Source of the DNA: Eublepharis macularius
Taxonomy: Eukaryota > Chordata > Lepidosauria > Squamata > Eublepharidae
Length of the DNA: 64,000 nt
Reading direction: 5' to 3'
NCBI RefSeq assembly: GCF_028583425.1
Contig: NC_072792.1
Location: forward strand, 161,082,676-161,146,675
This document shows, in pieces, positions 33,250 through 41,168 of the stretch. Every line of letters starts with the position of its first letter. The first letter of the stretch is position 1. The notes under the pieces are model-generated. The model ran no database searches and had not been told where the DNA came from. It saw only the letters and a program-made list of their open reading frames with translations. The translations under genes and the position numbers were made by a program.

Positions 33250-34053
33250 GTTATGTGCCGTCAAGTTGCCTCCAACCTATGGCAACCCTATGAATGAGAC
33301 ACATCCAGACTTGCTCAGATCCTGCAAGCTGGAGGACGTGGCTTCTTTTATTGAATCAAGCCATCAAGTTTTAGGTCTTCCTCTTTTCCTGCTGCCTTCC
33401 ACTTTTCCTAGCATTATTGACTTTTCCAGAGAATCTTGTCTTCTCATGATGTGACCAAAGTAAAATAGCATCAGTTTTGTCATTTTAGCTTCTAGGGAGA
33501 ATTCAGGCTTCACTTGATCTAAGTAAAACCTAAGTGTGCAAGCACCGAGTCATTACTGACCCATGGGAGGGACATCGTATCACGAGGTTTTCTTGGCAGA
33601 CTTGTTGTTCTGGGGTGGTTTGCCATTGCCTTCCCCAGTCATCTACACGTTACCCCCAGGAAACTGGGTACTCATTTTACCAACCTCGGAAGGATGGAAG
33701 GCTGAGTCAACCTTGAGCCAGCTATGTGAACCTGGCTTTCACCAGGATCAAACTCAGATTGTGAGCAGAACTTGAGCTGCAGTACACGGGGCTCTTCACT
33801 TGATCTAGTACCCACTTATTTGTTTTTTGTGGATTTTTGGGGCATTCATGGTATCCACAAAACTCTCCTCCAGCACCACATTTCAAATGAATCCACTTTC
33901 TTCCTGTCAGCTTTTTTCACCATCCAGCTCTCACATCCATACATAGCAATGGGGTTACCATAGTTTGGCTTATCTTGATCTTGGTTCCCAGAGAGACATC
34001 TTTATCCTTAAGGAGTTTTTTTTAGCTCGCTCGCAGCTGCTCTTCCAAGTCTC
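33250..34053 (-). pseudogene. BovB (RTE-clade) LINE 3' region, split by a SINE
   Basis: The minus strand encodes the C-terminal ORF2 segment. The plus-frame shadow of GRP..WLD.I.EAT.CSLQDLS is shared with the plus-strand BovB at 57040-57240. The 3' UTR ends near 33250 in the text complementary to 'gtgccgtcaagttgcctcc'. Further upstream coding sequence lies at 33807-34053. A Sauria-type SINE interrupts it at 33521-33793. Confidence 0.82.
33521..33793 (-). mobile_element. Sauria-type SINE inserted in BovB, 13-bp TSD
   Basis: CTTCACTTGATCT occurs at 33508-33520 and 33794-33806, and removing the insert restores a continuous BovB text. The insert on the minus strand starts GAGCCCCGTGTACTGCAG, has a B-box-like GAGTTTGATCC, then 'gaaagccaggttcacatag' and 'ggactcagc'-type SINE body. 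Compared with the Sauria consensus I remember, about 20 nt after GAGCCCCGTG are missing, which removes the A box. Confidence 0.9.
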
Positions 34054-34065
34054 ATATGTACATAT

Positions 34066-34239
34066 GTGCTGTTAAGTTGCAACAGACTGATGGCGACCCA
34101 AGCAAAGTGCTTTCAAGGCAAGTGAGAAGCAGAGGCGATTTGCCTTCCTCTTAAGAGTCTTCTGTGGTCATTCTGCACCCAAGTACTGACCCTGCTTAGC
34201 TTCTGAGATCTGATGTAATTGGCTTATACCATGTCACCA
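34066..34239 (-). mobile_element. 5S rRNA-derived SINE, minus strand
   Basis: The right part ('tactgaccctgcttagcttc' followed by 'tgagatctgatg') is the reverse complement of CATCAGATCTCAGAAGCTAAGCAGGGTCAGTA, the 5S-like promoter region. The SINE body continues leftwards to 'gctgttaagttgcaacagac'. Same family as 11591 and 46391. Confidence 0.88.
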
Positions 34240-34296
34240 TTCTTCCTAACATAGCCGCATTTATTAATGAAAAATAGTAAGAAGTCCCCTCCTCAT

Positions 34297-34937
34297 CCTC
34301 CAATGTGATATATGCCCTCATGTGCCAACAACGTCCCTCTGCTCTGTACATAGGACAAACCAGCCAACCTCTGCACAAAAGAATAAATGGACACAAATCT
34401 GTCATAAAAAATGGCAATATCCAGAAACCAGTAGGGGAACATTTCAATCTACCAAGACATTCCCTCAAGGACGTAAATATCTCACCATAGTTCAACAGAA
34501 AAATTTCAAAAGCAAAATCCAACAGGAAGCTGCTGAATTGGAATTCATTTGTAAATTTGACTCAATCAGACTTGGACTGAATAGAGAATCTGGATGGTTA
34601 TCTCATTATCAGAAGTAACTGCCTTTCAGGCATTCCGTTCAGATTCAGCTATGGAGGGGAGGGGTCACACCCAGCCTGGATTATGTACGCTACCTCTTTC
34701 ATGACTTTTGCAAATGATTTGCATCTACATGGCCCTCACTCCCAGCACCCTCTCCCCCCTCCCCTCATCACCTATATATCTCTAGCCAGTTTCTTCATAC
34801 CCTCTATGCATCTGACGAAGAGAGCTGTGGATCTCAAAAGCTTATACCTCAATAAAGTTGGTTAGTCTTAAAGGTACTACAGGACTTTTTACTATTTTGC
34901 AACTACAGACTAACACAGCTAGCTCCTCTAGATCTAT
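34297..34937 (+). mobile_element. Penelope-like element 3' part
   Basis: Decayed GIY-YIG coding sequence (IYALMCQQ..ALYIGQTSQPL) runs from 34305 and shifts frame near 34480. It ends with EAAELEFICKFDSIRLGLNRE and is followed by a terminal repeat, 'gttggttagtcttaaaggta' to about 34937. The hammerhead-like core in its terminal repeat is mutated (CTGACGA, CAAAA). Confidence 0.88.
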
Positions 34938-35194
34938 GACCTTATTAATGGAATTCACTATTATAGTTGGCTCCTATGGAAAATTTCAGCTAGTGGAAGA
35001 TGTTCACCTGTAGAACATTACTTCTCCTGCTATTAGGCATTTAAACCAAGCCTAACTAATCCAGAAAACTCATTCTATTTAACAATTGCTGGAACTGATG
35101 CTACATATTTGTGCTTCTTTCTCTTTCCCAGGGCTGAACAATCTCCCAATAATACTAGACCCCCAGCCTGGATTCACAAGGTTCCTGATTCCAA
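34938..35194. other. intergenic, nothing recognised
   Basis: Short gap between two Penelope-related repeats. Confidence 0.3.
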
Positions 35195-35440
35195 TATAAA
35201 ATTGAACAGGAAAGCACCAATACCTTAAAGGCTAACAAAATTGATTTCTGCATAAGCTTTTTGTAAGTCCAAGTTCAGATCTTCAATTCCATAGGAATGA
35301 CCACTGGAAGCCACTCGACTGATAAAAGTTCAAGCAACAGAAAAAATTGTGGTGATGAACGTGTCAGACCTTAGTTTTTAAAGTGCTACTGGAGGACTCC
35401 TGTTGAATCTTGTCACCAGAAACTAACAGGGCTATGCCCC
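35195..35440. mobile_element. decayed Penelope-type terminal repeats, inverted pair
   Basis: 'taccttaaaggctaacaaaa' with 'gcataagctttttg' on the left (minus orientation) and 'aaagtgctactggaggactc' with 'aactaacagggctatg' on the right (plus orientation) are inverted arms of the same terminal-repeat type, belonging to an older subfamily. Confidence 0.6.
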
Positions 35441-35990
35441 CAATCTAAGAAAACGCACGTGTCTTATTTTTCAACTTTGAATCTGAAACTTGAATCTAAA
35501 ACTTTGAACTCTCAGTTTTCAAACAAAGTTGGCTAACATCCCTGGCCTCAGCAAGAAATGTTTGATGAAATGACCTTCCCGTTTCAAAACTTTTGCTCTG
35601 ATTCCTAGCAAAGGATAAATGAAATGTCTCCCACCCTCCTCCCCGCTCTCCCATTTGCTCCTCTGGCAACACTAATTAGAACCTATTAGCCGAAGGCAGT
35701 TTAAGGCTGCGGGGCCCCTGATGGAATCTGTCGGTGTTAGCACAACTTCAATGAACTATTTTAAGCATTTGAAAAAGAAAATGTGTGTTGAGGTTTTTTT
35801 AAAAATGATTATAGGATTTGAATAGCTCGTCTTATTGTTTTTAATGGTATCGTCCTTCTTCAAAGCCCTACTCAGGTCTTTTCTAGTCTTGAAGGAAGCA
35901 TTTCTACAGTGACATCTGATTTGCAGTTTGTTACTCTCTATCCTGTCCTTGCTCACAGCAAGTCAATCCTGCAGAAATGAACCTTGTTGG
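35441..35990. other. intergenic, nothing recognised
   Basis: No supported feature. Confidence 0.35.
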
Positions 35991-36138
35991 GAGGGGCTGT
36001 GGCTCAGTGGAAGCACCTCTGCTTTGCATGTACAAAGTCTTAAGTTCAATCCCCTGTGGTGTCTCCAGTTAAAAAGGAACAAGAATTAGGTGATGTGAAA
36101 GACCTCAGCTTGAGACCTGGAGAGCTACTGCCAGTCTG

Positions 36139-36342
36139 AGAGCCAAGCTACAAGTGATGCCTGACACAGGTTGGACGCTTGTCAGCTTCCCTCAAGTTTT
36201 GATGGGAAATGTAGGCATCCTGGTCTTGCAGCTGTAATGGAGAGCCAAGCTGTAAAACCAGGACGCCTACATTTCCCATCAAAACTTGAGGGAAGCTGAC
36301 AAGTGTCCAACCTGTGTAAGGCGTCACTTGTAGCTTGGCTCT
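36139..36342. mobile_element. palindromic MITE in SINE
   Basis: Near-identical to 24642-24845 (about 97% by eye). The host SINE is restored if the insert is removed, with (T)CTGAG present on both sides of the insert. Arms AGAGCCAAGCTACAAGTGA / TCACTTGTAGCTTGGCTCT. Confidence 0.88.
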
Positions 36343-36404
36343 GAGGAGACAATACTGACCTCAATGGACTGACGATCTCATTCAGTATAAGGCAGCCTCA
36401 TATG

Positions 36405-36571
36405 CAGGGCTTTTTTTCAGGGGGAACGTGGGGGAATGGAGTTCCAGCACCTCTTGAAAATACTCGGCAATAGTGCTTGAAAATAATATGATTTCAAAGA
36501 ATCCCATGTGTTTCTTCCTCATTGTCCTCTTAAGAGTTCCGCCACTTCTTTTCCCAGAAAAAAACCCCCTG
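36405..36571. mobile_element. hAT-type MITE (CAGGGCTTTTTT), perfect 8-bp TSD
   Basis: CAGGGCTTTTTTTCAGGGGG ... AGAAAAAAACCCCCTG, flanked by CTCATATG at 36397-36404 and 36572-36579. It is an internally shortened member of the 2570/17818 family and lies in the 3' end of a SINE. Confidence 0.9.
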
Positions 36572-36590
36572 CTCATATGCATTCATGTGC

Positions 36591-37045
36591 ATTGGACTGT
36601 GAGGTTCCCTTGAAGTTTGACACTGAACATTTAACTGTAAATGATGGTTGGCTAACAAAAACAAAGATTTTAGATGCAGATTTTAGATTCTCAAGTGACA
36701 TTGGCAGTAAAATCGTGCAAGGTAGAGGTCCGAAGAACCCTATCTCTACAGAAACTGAATCGTCAGGGCAGTAGCAGAGCAGTACGGCTGAACGCCTGAA
36801 TGAAGCAAAGGAGCTGTCCAGTACTGATTCTGAAAACGTGTATGGAGAGAAGGAATAAAGAAAACCACCTTTGCAATGTTTCTGTTAAAAGAAATGTAAT
36901 AAGAAGACAGCAACCAAGCAACCAAAATAACACCCCATCCACTCACAGGTGTGTGGCTTTAGTTACCTTCGTTCATTCATTTGGATAAATGACGTAATGG
37001 TACAATATGAACAATTAGTCACATTTATTCCACACTGGTAGCTGT
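36591..37045. other. intergenic, nothing recognised
   Basis: No supported feature. Confidence 0.35.
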
Positions 37046-37180
37046 TTAGTCTGCAGTAGCAAAAATAAACAGGAGCCTAGTGGCATTTTAATGGCTAACA
37101 AGATTTTATTCCTGCATAAGCTTTTGTGGACTAGAGCCCACTTCATCTGATGCATGTAGTGAGTCCTCACAAGGCATATA
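37046..37180 (-). mobile_element. Penelope-type terminal repeat, diverged subfamily
   Basis: 'gtctgcagtagcaaaaataa' followed by 'gcctagtggcattttaatgg' and 'gcataagcttttgtggacta' has the order of the other terminal repeats. On the minus strand it keeps a stem GTGGG..CCCAC-like hairpin between ATGA and AAAAGC. Confidence 0.7.
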
Positions 37181-38347
37181 ATGTTGTGGTGATGTCCAAA
37201 AAATCTCTATAACCTGTACAACATTCCCCTAAGGTGGGTTGTTTTATTGTATTATAGATGAGCTGAGACTAAAGAGACTGGATTGCCTTAGTCTATCAAT
37301 GTATTCATGGAATAGGTAAAATACTACAGTAGTAGTGCAATCCTATGCAAAGTTAGTCCAGACTAAGCCCATTGAGGTTAGGGGATGTAGCAGTACATAG
37401 GACTGAACACTAATTTACTAGCTTTGCTAATACTATAAAGGATCAAGAAATATCTGCAGCTCTTAACAACATTGACCGCTGTAAAGTAATTCTCTTGATT
37501 GTCACGCAGCATATATTTAACAGGGAGCTATGCATATTGGCAAAAGGATGCCAAAAGTGTCTGGAAATTCACAGCATCAGAGGAACAAGTAGATGGAGTA
37601 AATTCTAGAGAGACCTTTAAGGCAGGCTTAGATATCACCCACAACCACAGGTGTGTATGTGTGAGTGCCTTGCACTTTCGTTCTTTGCACTTCCCCCATG
37701 ATTTTTACTGGGGAACTCAGGCACTCATCAGCAGTCAGTGGTTTTGGCCATATCTGAAATCTATCAGTACCTCCCCACAATAGTGTAGTCTATGTGAACA
37801 AAGGAGTCAGTTCTACATGCAGGTTGATTTGCACACATAAATAGAGCATCACAGGTACCACACTATAGGAAGAACGTTCGTATCACTTCGTTTCAAACAC
37901 AATCTTTTCCAATGGAGTCTGTCCTCATAAGGCACCTACCAGGCACCCAAGTCTAGTCTGTACGTGCATGCCCATCACTGACAGTACAGTCCTGAAAACA
38001 CTTCCCTGGGAATAAGCCCCACTGGATAGACCTGAGTAGACCTGCTTAGGATTGCTCTCTTGATTTCTCTCCCTTTGATTGATGGCAGCTGAATGTGGAA
38101 ACGGACTCCATTGAAAAGCATCGTCTCTGAAGGGACATGGCAGTTCTCACTGTGATGTTGTACCCTGATGATCCATTTTATGATGCAGGGCATCAGTTGA
38201 TGTAATTGCCAAGAGCATTATTTGAGGTTATTGTGAGTGTATCTGTTCTGGTTGAGATTGTCAGTGGGAACAGACTGAGCTGGTCCTCGTATAATAAACT
38301 CTGTGTTCACAAAACTGTCAGGGAAAGGGACTCTAATCTTTTTCAAA
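37181..38347. other. intergenic; two CAATCCTA repeats
   Basis: Short palindromic repeat units lie at 37348-37412 ('gtgcaatcctatgcaaag') and 37984-38062 ('gtagacctgcttaggattgc'). Nothing else is recognised. Confidence 0.45.
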
Positions 38348-38450
38348 ATAGTAGAGTCCAGCAGCACCTTTAAGACTAACCAACTTTATTGTAGCACAAG
38401 CTTTCAAGAACCACAGCTATCTTCGTCAGACTAACACAGCTAACTCCTCT
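38348..38450 (-). mobile_element. Penelope-type terminal repeat, internally deleted
   Basis: 'agcacctttaagactaacca' with 'gcacaagctttcaagaacca', then an abrupt join at 'cttcgtcagactaacacagc', which brings the far end of the repeat next to the hammerhead-like region. Confidence 0.8.
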
Positions 38451-38909
38451 AATCTTTTTCAGTGCCTGCTAGTTTCCTATATGCAAAAAAGTTAAGGATA
38501 TTCTATTCCTTGCATAAGGACATAAGCAGTACAGCTTAGCAACAGATAAGACGATAGAAAATGCTGGTCTCTTTGTTCTTTTTTTCTGTAATAGCTTATT
38601 CACACATGCAAGTAACCTCTTGAGAAACTTGCAGGCATGAACCAGCCTCTTCTGACTGGCACTTGTAGGTTTCACAAGAAGAAGAAGTCTAAAGGAGCTA
38701 GAAAAGTGGGGTCTGTTTAGAGCCCATGCATATTGCCAGAGAATGACGTTATGCAAGATGTGCACATTCATGCTACATAGTCAGTGACGGATAGCTCAGA
38801 GTGCCAGATGCCTCCTGCTCCTCGCTGTTTCAAGGTGCAGTGAAAGATCTTTCTGCTGAAGGGTTCTCAACTGTTTTGATCCTGTGGGCACTTCTGGAAT
38901 TTTGAGAAA
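38451..38909. other. intergenic, nothing recognised
   Basis: No supported feature. Confidence 0.35.
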
Positions 38910-39115
38910 GAGTAACAACAACAACAAGGGTGCTTCTATACCAGATTAGTGCCTACTCATAGCGGTGAACAAAGTCAGTGTTATTATTATCCCCACAATA
39001 CAGCTGGGGCTGAGAGGAGTCGCTTACCGTAGGCCATCTGTTGAGCTGTTGGCAGTTGTGGGAGTTGAACCAGCAGAGTGCTGACTCACAACCCAACCAC
39101 TACACTAGCCTTGTG
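38910..39115 (-). mobile_element. CORE-SINE subfamily with (GTT)n tail, minus strand
   Basis: Parallel to 5031-5222: 'agattagtgcctactcatag' followed by 'cagctggggctgagaggagt' and the reverse-complemented B box 'gggagttgaaccagcagag'. Confidence 0.78.
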
Positions 39116-39404
39116 GTGGAAACTCCTCTGATTGGGAGAGGCTGAACTTCAGAGGGTTCAGATGACAGTTGGGAGAAAATGGAGAGTTGAGAGAAGGCAG
39201 TTAGCTTAGGAGACAAAAGGAAAACAGCTTTTCCCTTCTAAAATAATTGACATGGTTGAAAGGATGTTACTTTCCTTGCCTCTAACATCCTTATGGATTA
39301 CAGAAACTTTACAATTTTGAAGACTTTCTTATCAAGAACCTTATACTCCCATTACCTTGTCTATCAGGAATTACACCAGTTTTAAGGAATCCCAAGAAAC
39401 TGCC
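39116..39404. other. intergenic, nothing recognised
   Basis: No supported feature. Confidence 0.3.
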
Positions 39405-39631
39405 TTATTAAGATAATTGGTCTATCAATTATCAGTAAGATAACTGGTCTATCAACTATTGGTCTATCAATTATCAGTTGTCTACTCTGATTGGCAGTAC
39501 CTCTCCGGGCCTCGGGCAGAAGTCTTTCCCACCACCTCCTGCTTGATGCTTTAAAGTGGAGACAGCAGGGACTGAGCCTAGCGCCACCTCCATACAATGC
39601 AGGTGCTGCACCACTGAACCACACCCCCTCC
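39405..39631 (-). mobile_element. tRNA-derived SINE with duplicated 3' segment
   Basis: On the minus strand it starts GGGGTGTGGTTCAGTGG near 39627 and has a B-box-like GGCTCAGTCCC and 'agtggagacagcagg'-complement body. At the low-coordinate end GGTCTATCAATTATCAG and variants are repeated three times (39418-39478), a local amplification of the SINE 3' part. Confidence 0.7.
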
Positions 39632-39942
39632 CTTAAGTTCATTTTGTTCCTGCGAGTTTCTGGATATAACTGTCCAATTAATGGATTATAAAACTGGAGC
39701 TTTCCACTCCCTGTTATTTCAATGTCTGTCCTATTCAGTGTTTGATATGCTTGTGTGTTAACAATATTTATTTAAAAAATAAAATATTTAATATATTAAT
39801 GCTATTTATCCTATGCAGTCAGTACAATTACAGAAATAAGAAAGCCAGGCCACGCTTAGGGTGCGCTGCTGCGAGGTCCCTGCCTGGAATGAACTCTGCG
39901 TTTTGTAGGGTAGTCAGCAGAGGCCTCTCTGAAGCTCCTCAT
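39632..39942. other. intergenic, nothing recognised
   Basis: AT-rich run around 39760-39800; no other feature. Confidence 0.3.
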
Positions 39943-40343
39943 TAGGGCTGCCAACTCTGCGTTAGGAAATTGCTGGAGATTTTAGGAGTGGAGGATGGGG
40001 TTGGGGAGGGGAGGGGTCCCAGATGGGTATAATGCAGTAGAGTCCAGCTTCCACCGCAACCAGTTTCTCCAGGGGAACTGATCTCCGTTGCCTGGGGATC
40101 AGTTGCAATTCTGGGAGCTATCCAGCCACCACCTGGCTGTTCATCAGGCTTTGAGTCCAGTGGCACCTTAGAGACCCACAAAAAGTCCTGCTCGTGTCTG
40201 AAAAAGGGAGCTCTGACTCCCGAAAGCTCACCCCCTGAAAACTGCTGATCCTGAAGGAGCCACTGCTCTCAACTCCTGCTGATCTACTGCAACCCAGCAC
40301 AGCTACTCGCCAAAAACTATCCACCCGGAGGTTGGCATCCCTC
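39943..40343 (+). mobile_element. hAT-like element, TAGGGTTGCCA family, split
   Basis: TAGGGCTGCCAACTCTGCG at the left, internal GGGTATAATG and GGGGATCAGTTGCAATTCTG, and CCCGGAGGTTGGCATCC at the right end. A Penelope-type terminal repeat lies inside (40146-40310). The element lies about 100 bp upstream of the GUCY1A2 CpG island. Confidence 0.7.
40146..40310. mobile_element. Penelope-type terminal repeat, GC-rich subfamily
   Basis: 'gagtccagtggcaccttaga' and 'ctcccgaaagctcacccc' match terminal repeats. CTGAAAA at 40198-40204, a 5-bp stem GGGAG/CTCCC and GAAA at 40222-40225 keep a hammerhead-like arrangement with G8 changed to A. Confidence 0.65.
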
Positions 40344-40780
40344 CACCCCCCCCGTTATTTTTTTTATTTTCCAGTTCTGTTCACGACCCTTTGGATTCAT
40401 CCTCAAGTGAGTACCAGGCTGACTTCACTACTGCCAAGACCATTCACACGTGCCAGCCCTCCCCGGGACTCCTCGGCGCCCGAAGGAGGCTCCCAGCACG
40501 TGTGAAGCAACCCACTGCGGACACGGAGGGCGACCGGAGGCTCCCGCCGAGGCGCGCGGTTTTTGTGGCGAGGGGCGAGTCGGGCGCGCCTTCCCCGCTG
40601 CACACACGTGATGTGATGCCGGCGGAGGCGAGAGGCGGAGCGAGCGAGGCGGCGGCGGCGCCGGAGGAGAGAGGCGAGGGGGGCGGCTCGGCAGCAGAAG
40701 GCGAGGCGCAGGGCAGCGGCACGGAGGCGTCGCCTTGAAAGCCTCCCGGGCGGGCAGGCGGGCAGCGGAGCGTCCCGGCG

Positions 40781-40846
40781 ATGCCCAGCCGGAGCCGCAG
40801 CGCGCCTCGCCGCCTCTCCGCCCGGACCATGCCCTTCGCCGCCTGA
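40781..40846 (+). promoter_or_regulatory. upstream ORF in the GUCY1A2 leader
   Basis: An ATG at 40781 opens a 21-codon frame that ends with TGA at 40844-40846, 40 nt before the main start codon. A second in-frame ATG is at 40829. If transcription starts upstream of 40781, ribosomes must re-initiate or leak past it to reach the main start. A longer uORF from 40617 to 40738 is also possible. Confidence 0.55.
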
Positions 40847-40886
40847 GGCTCCCCGCCGCCGAAGCAGCAGCAGCCGCCGCCGCAGC

Positions 40887-41168
40887 ATGTCCCGGCGCAA
40901 GATCTCCTCGGAATCCTTCAGCTCGCTGGGCTCGGACTACCTGGAGACCAGCCCGGAGGAGGAGAGCGAGTGCCCCGTGGCCAGGCTCTTCTGGAACGGC
41001 AGCCGGAGCCCCCCCGCCCAGTCGGGCGCCGCCGCCGCCGGCCCGCCGCCCGCGCCGCCCGCAGCAGCCTCCGCGCCGGCCCCCACGGGCTCCAGGAGGG
41101 CTCCGCGCCGGCGGAGGGTCAACCTGGACTCCCTGGGCGAGAGCATCAGCCGCCTCACCGCCCCCACG
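40887..41168 (+). CDS. GUCY1A2: GUCY1A2 coding exon 1 (soluble guanylate cyclase subunit alpha-2)
   Basis: The exon encodes 94 codons starting MSRRKISSESFSSLGSDYLE and ending RRRRVNLDSLGESISRLTAPT. Both ends match my memory of vertebrate GUCY1A2. The product pairs with the beta-1 subunit as the cytosolic nitric-oxide receptor that makes cGMP from GTP; alpha-2 is enriched in brain and binds PDZ scaffold proteins through its C-terminus. This exon holds only the variable N-terminal extension. After an acidic/serine-rich start (residues 1-30), residues 46-67 are a low-complexity Ala/Pro stretch coded by GCC/CCG-rich repeats, then a basic cluster and the conserved NLDSLGESISRL. The ATG has A at -3. 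The exon ends on a codon boundary (phase 0) at ACG|GTAAGG. Longer read-through past 41168 is intron. Confidence 0.95.

Larger units (their letters stand above)
35991..36590 (+). mobile_element. tRNA-derived SINE carrying two DNA-transposon insertions
   Basis: The head GAGGGGCTGTGGCTCAGTGG fits the A-box consensus, and AAGTTCAATCCCC is B-box-like. The body runs to 'ctactgccagtctgag' at 36140. It is interrupted by the palindromic MITE at 36139-36342, resumes with 'gagacaatactgacctcaa' to 'aaggcagcctcatatg', and is split again by the hAT MITE at 36405-36571. Confidence 0.85.

Noticed and set aside
40403-40900. Minus-strand 165-codon open frame across the promoter island
   Set aside because: Arg/Ala-rich product of GC-rich antisense sequence; overlapping frames are open too. 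No family signature, so it is a compositional shadow.
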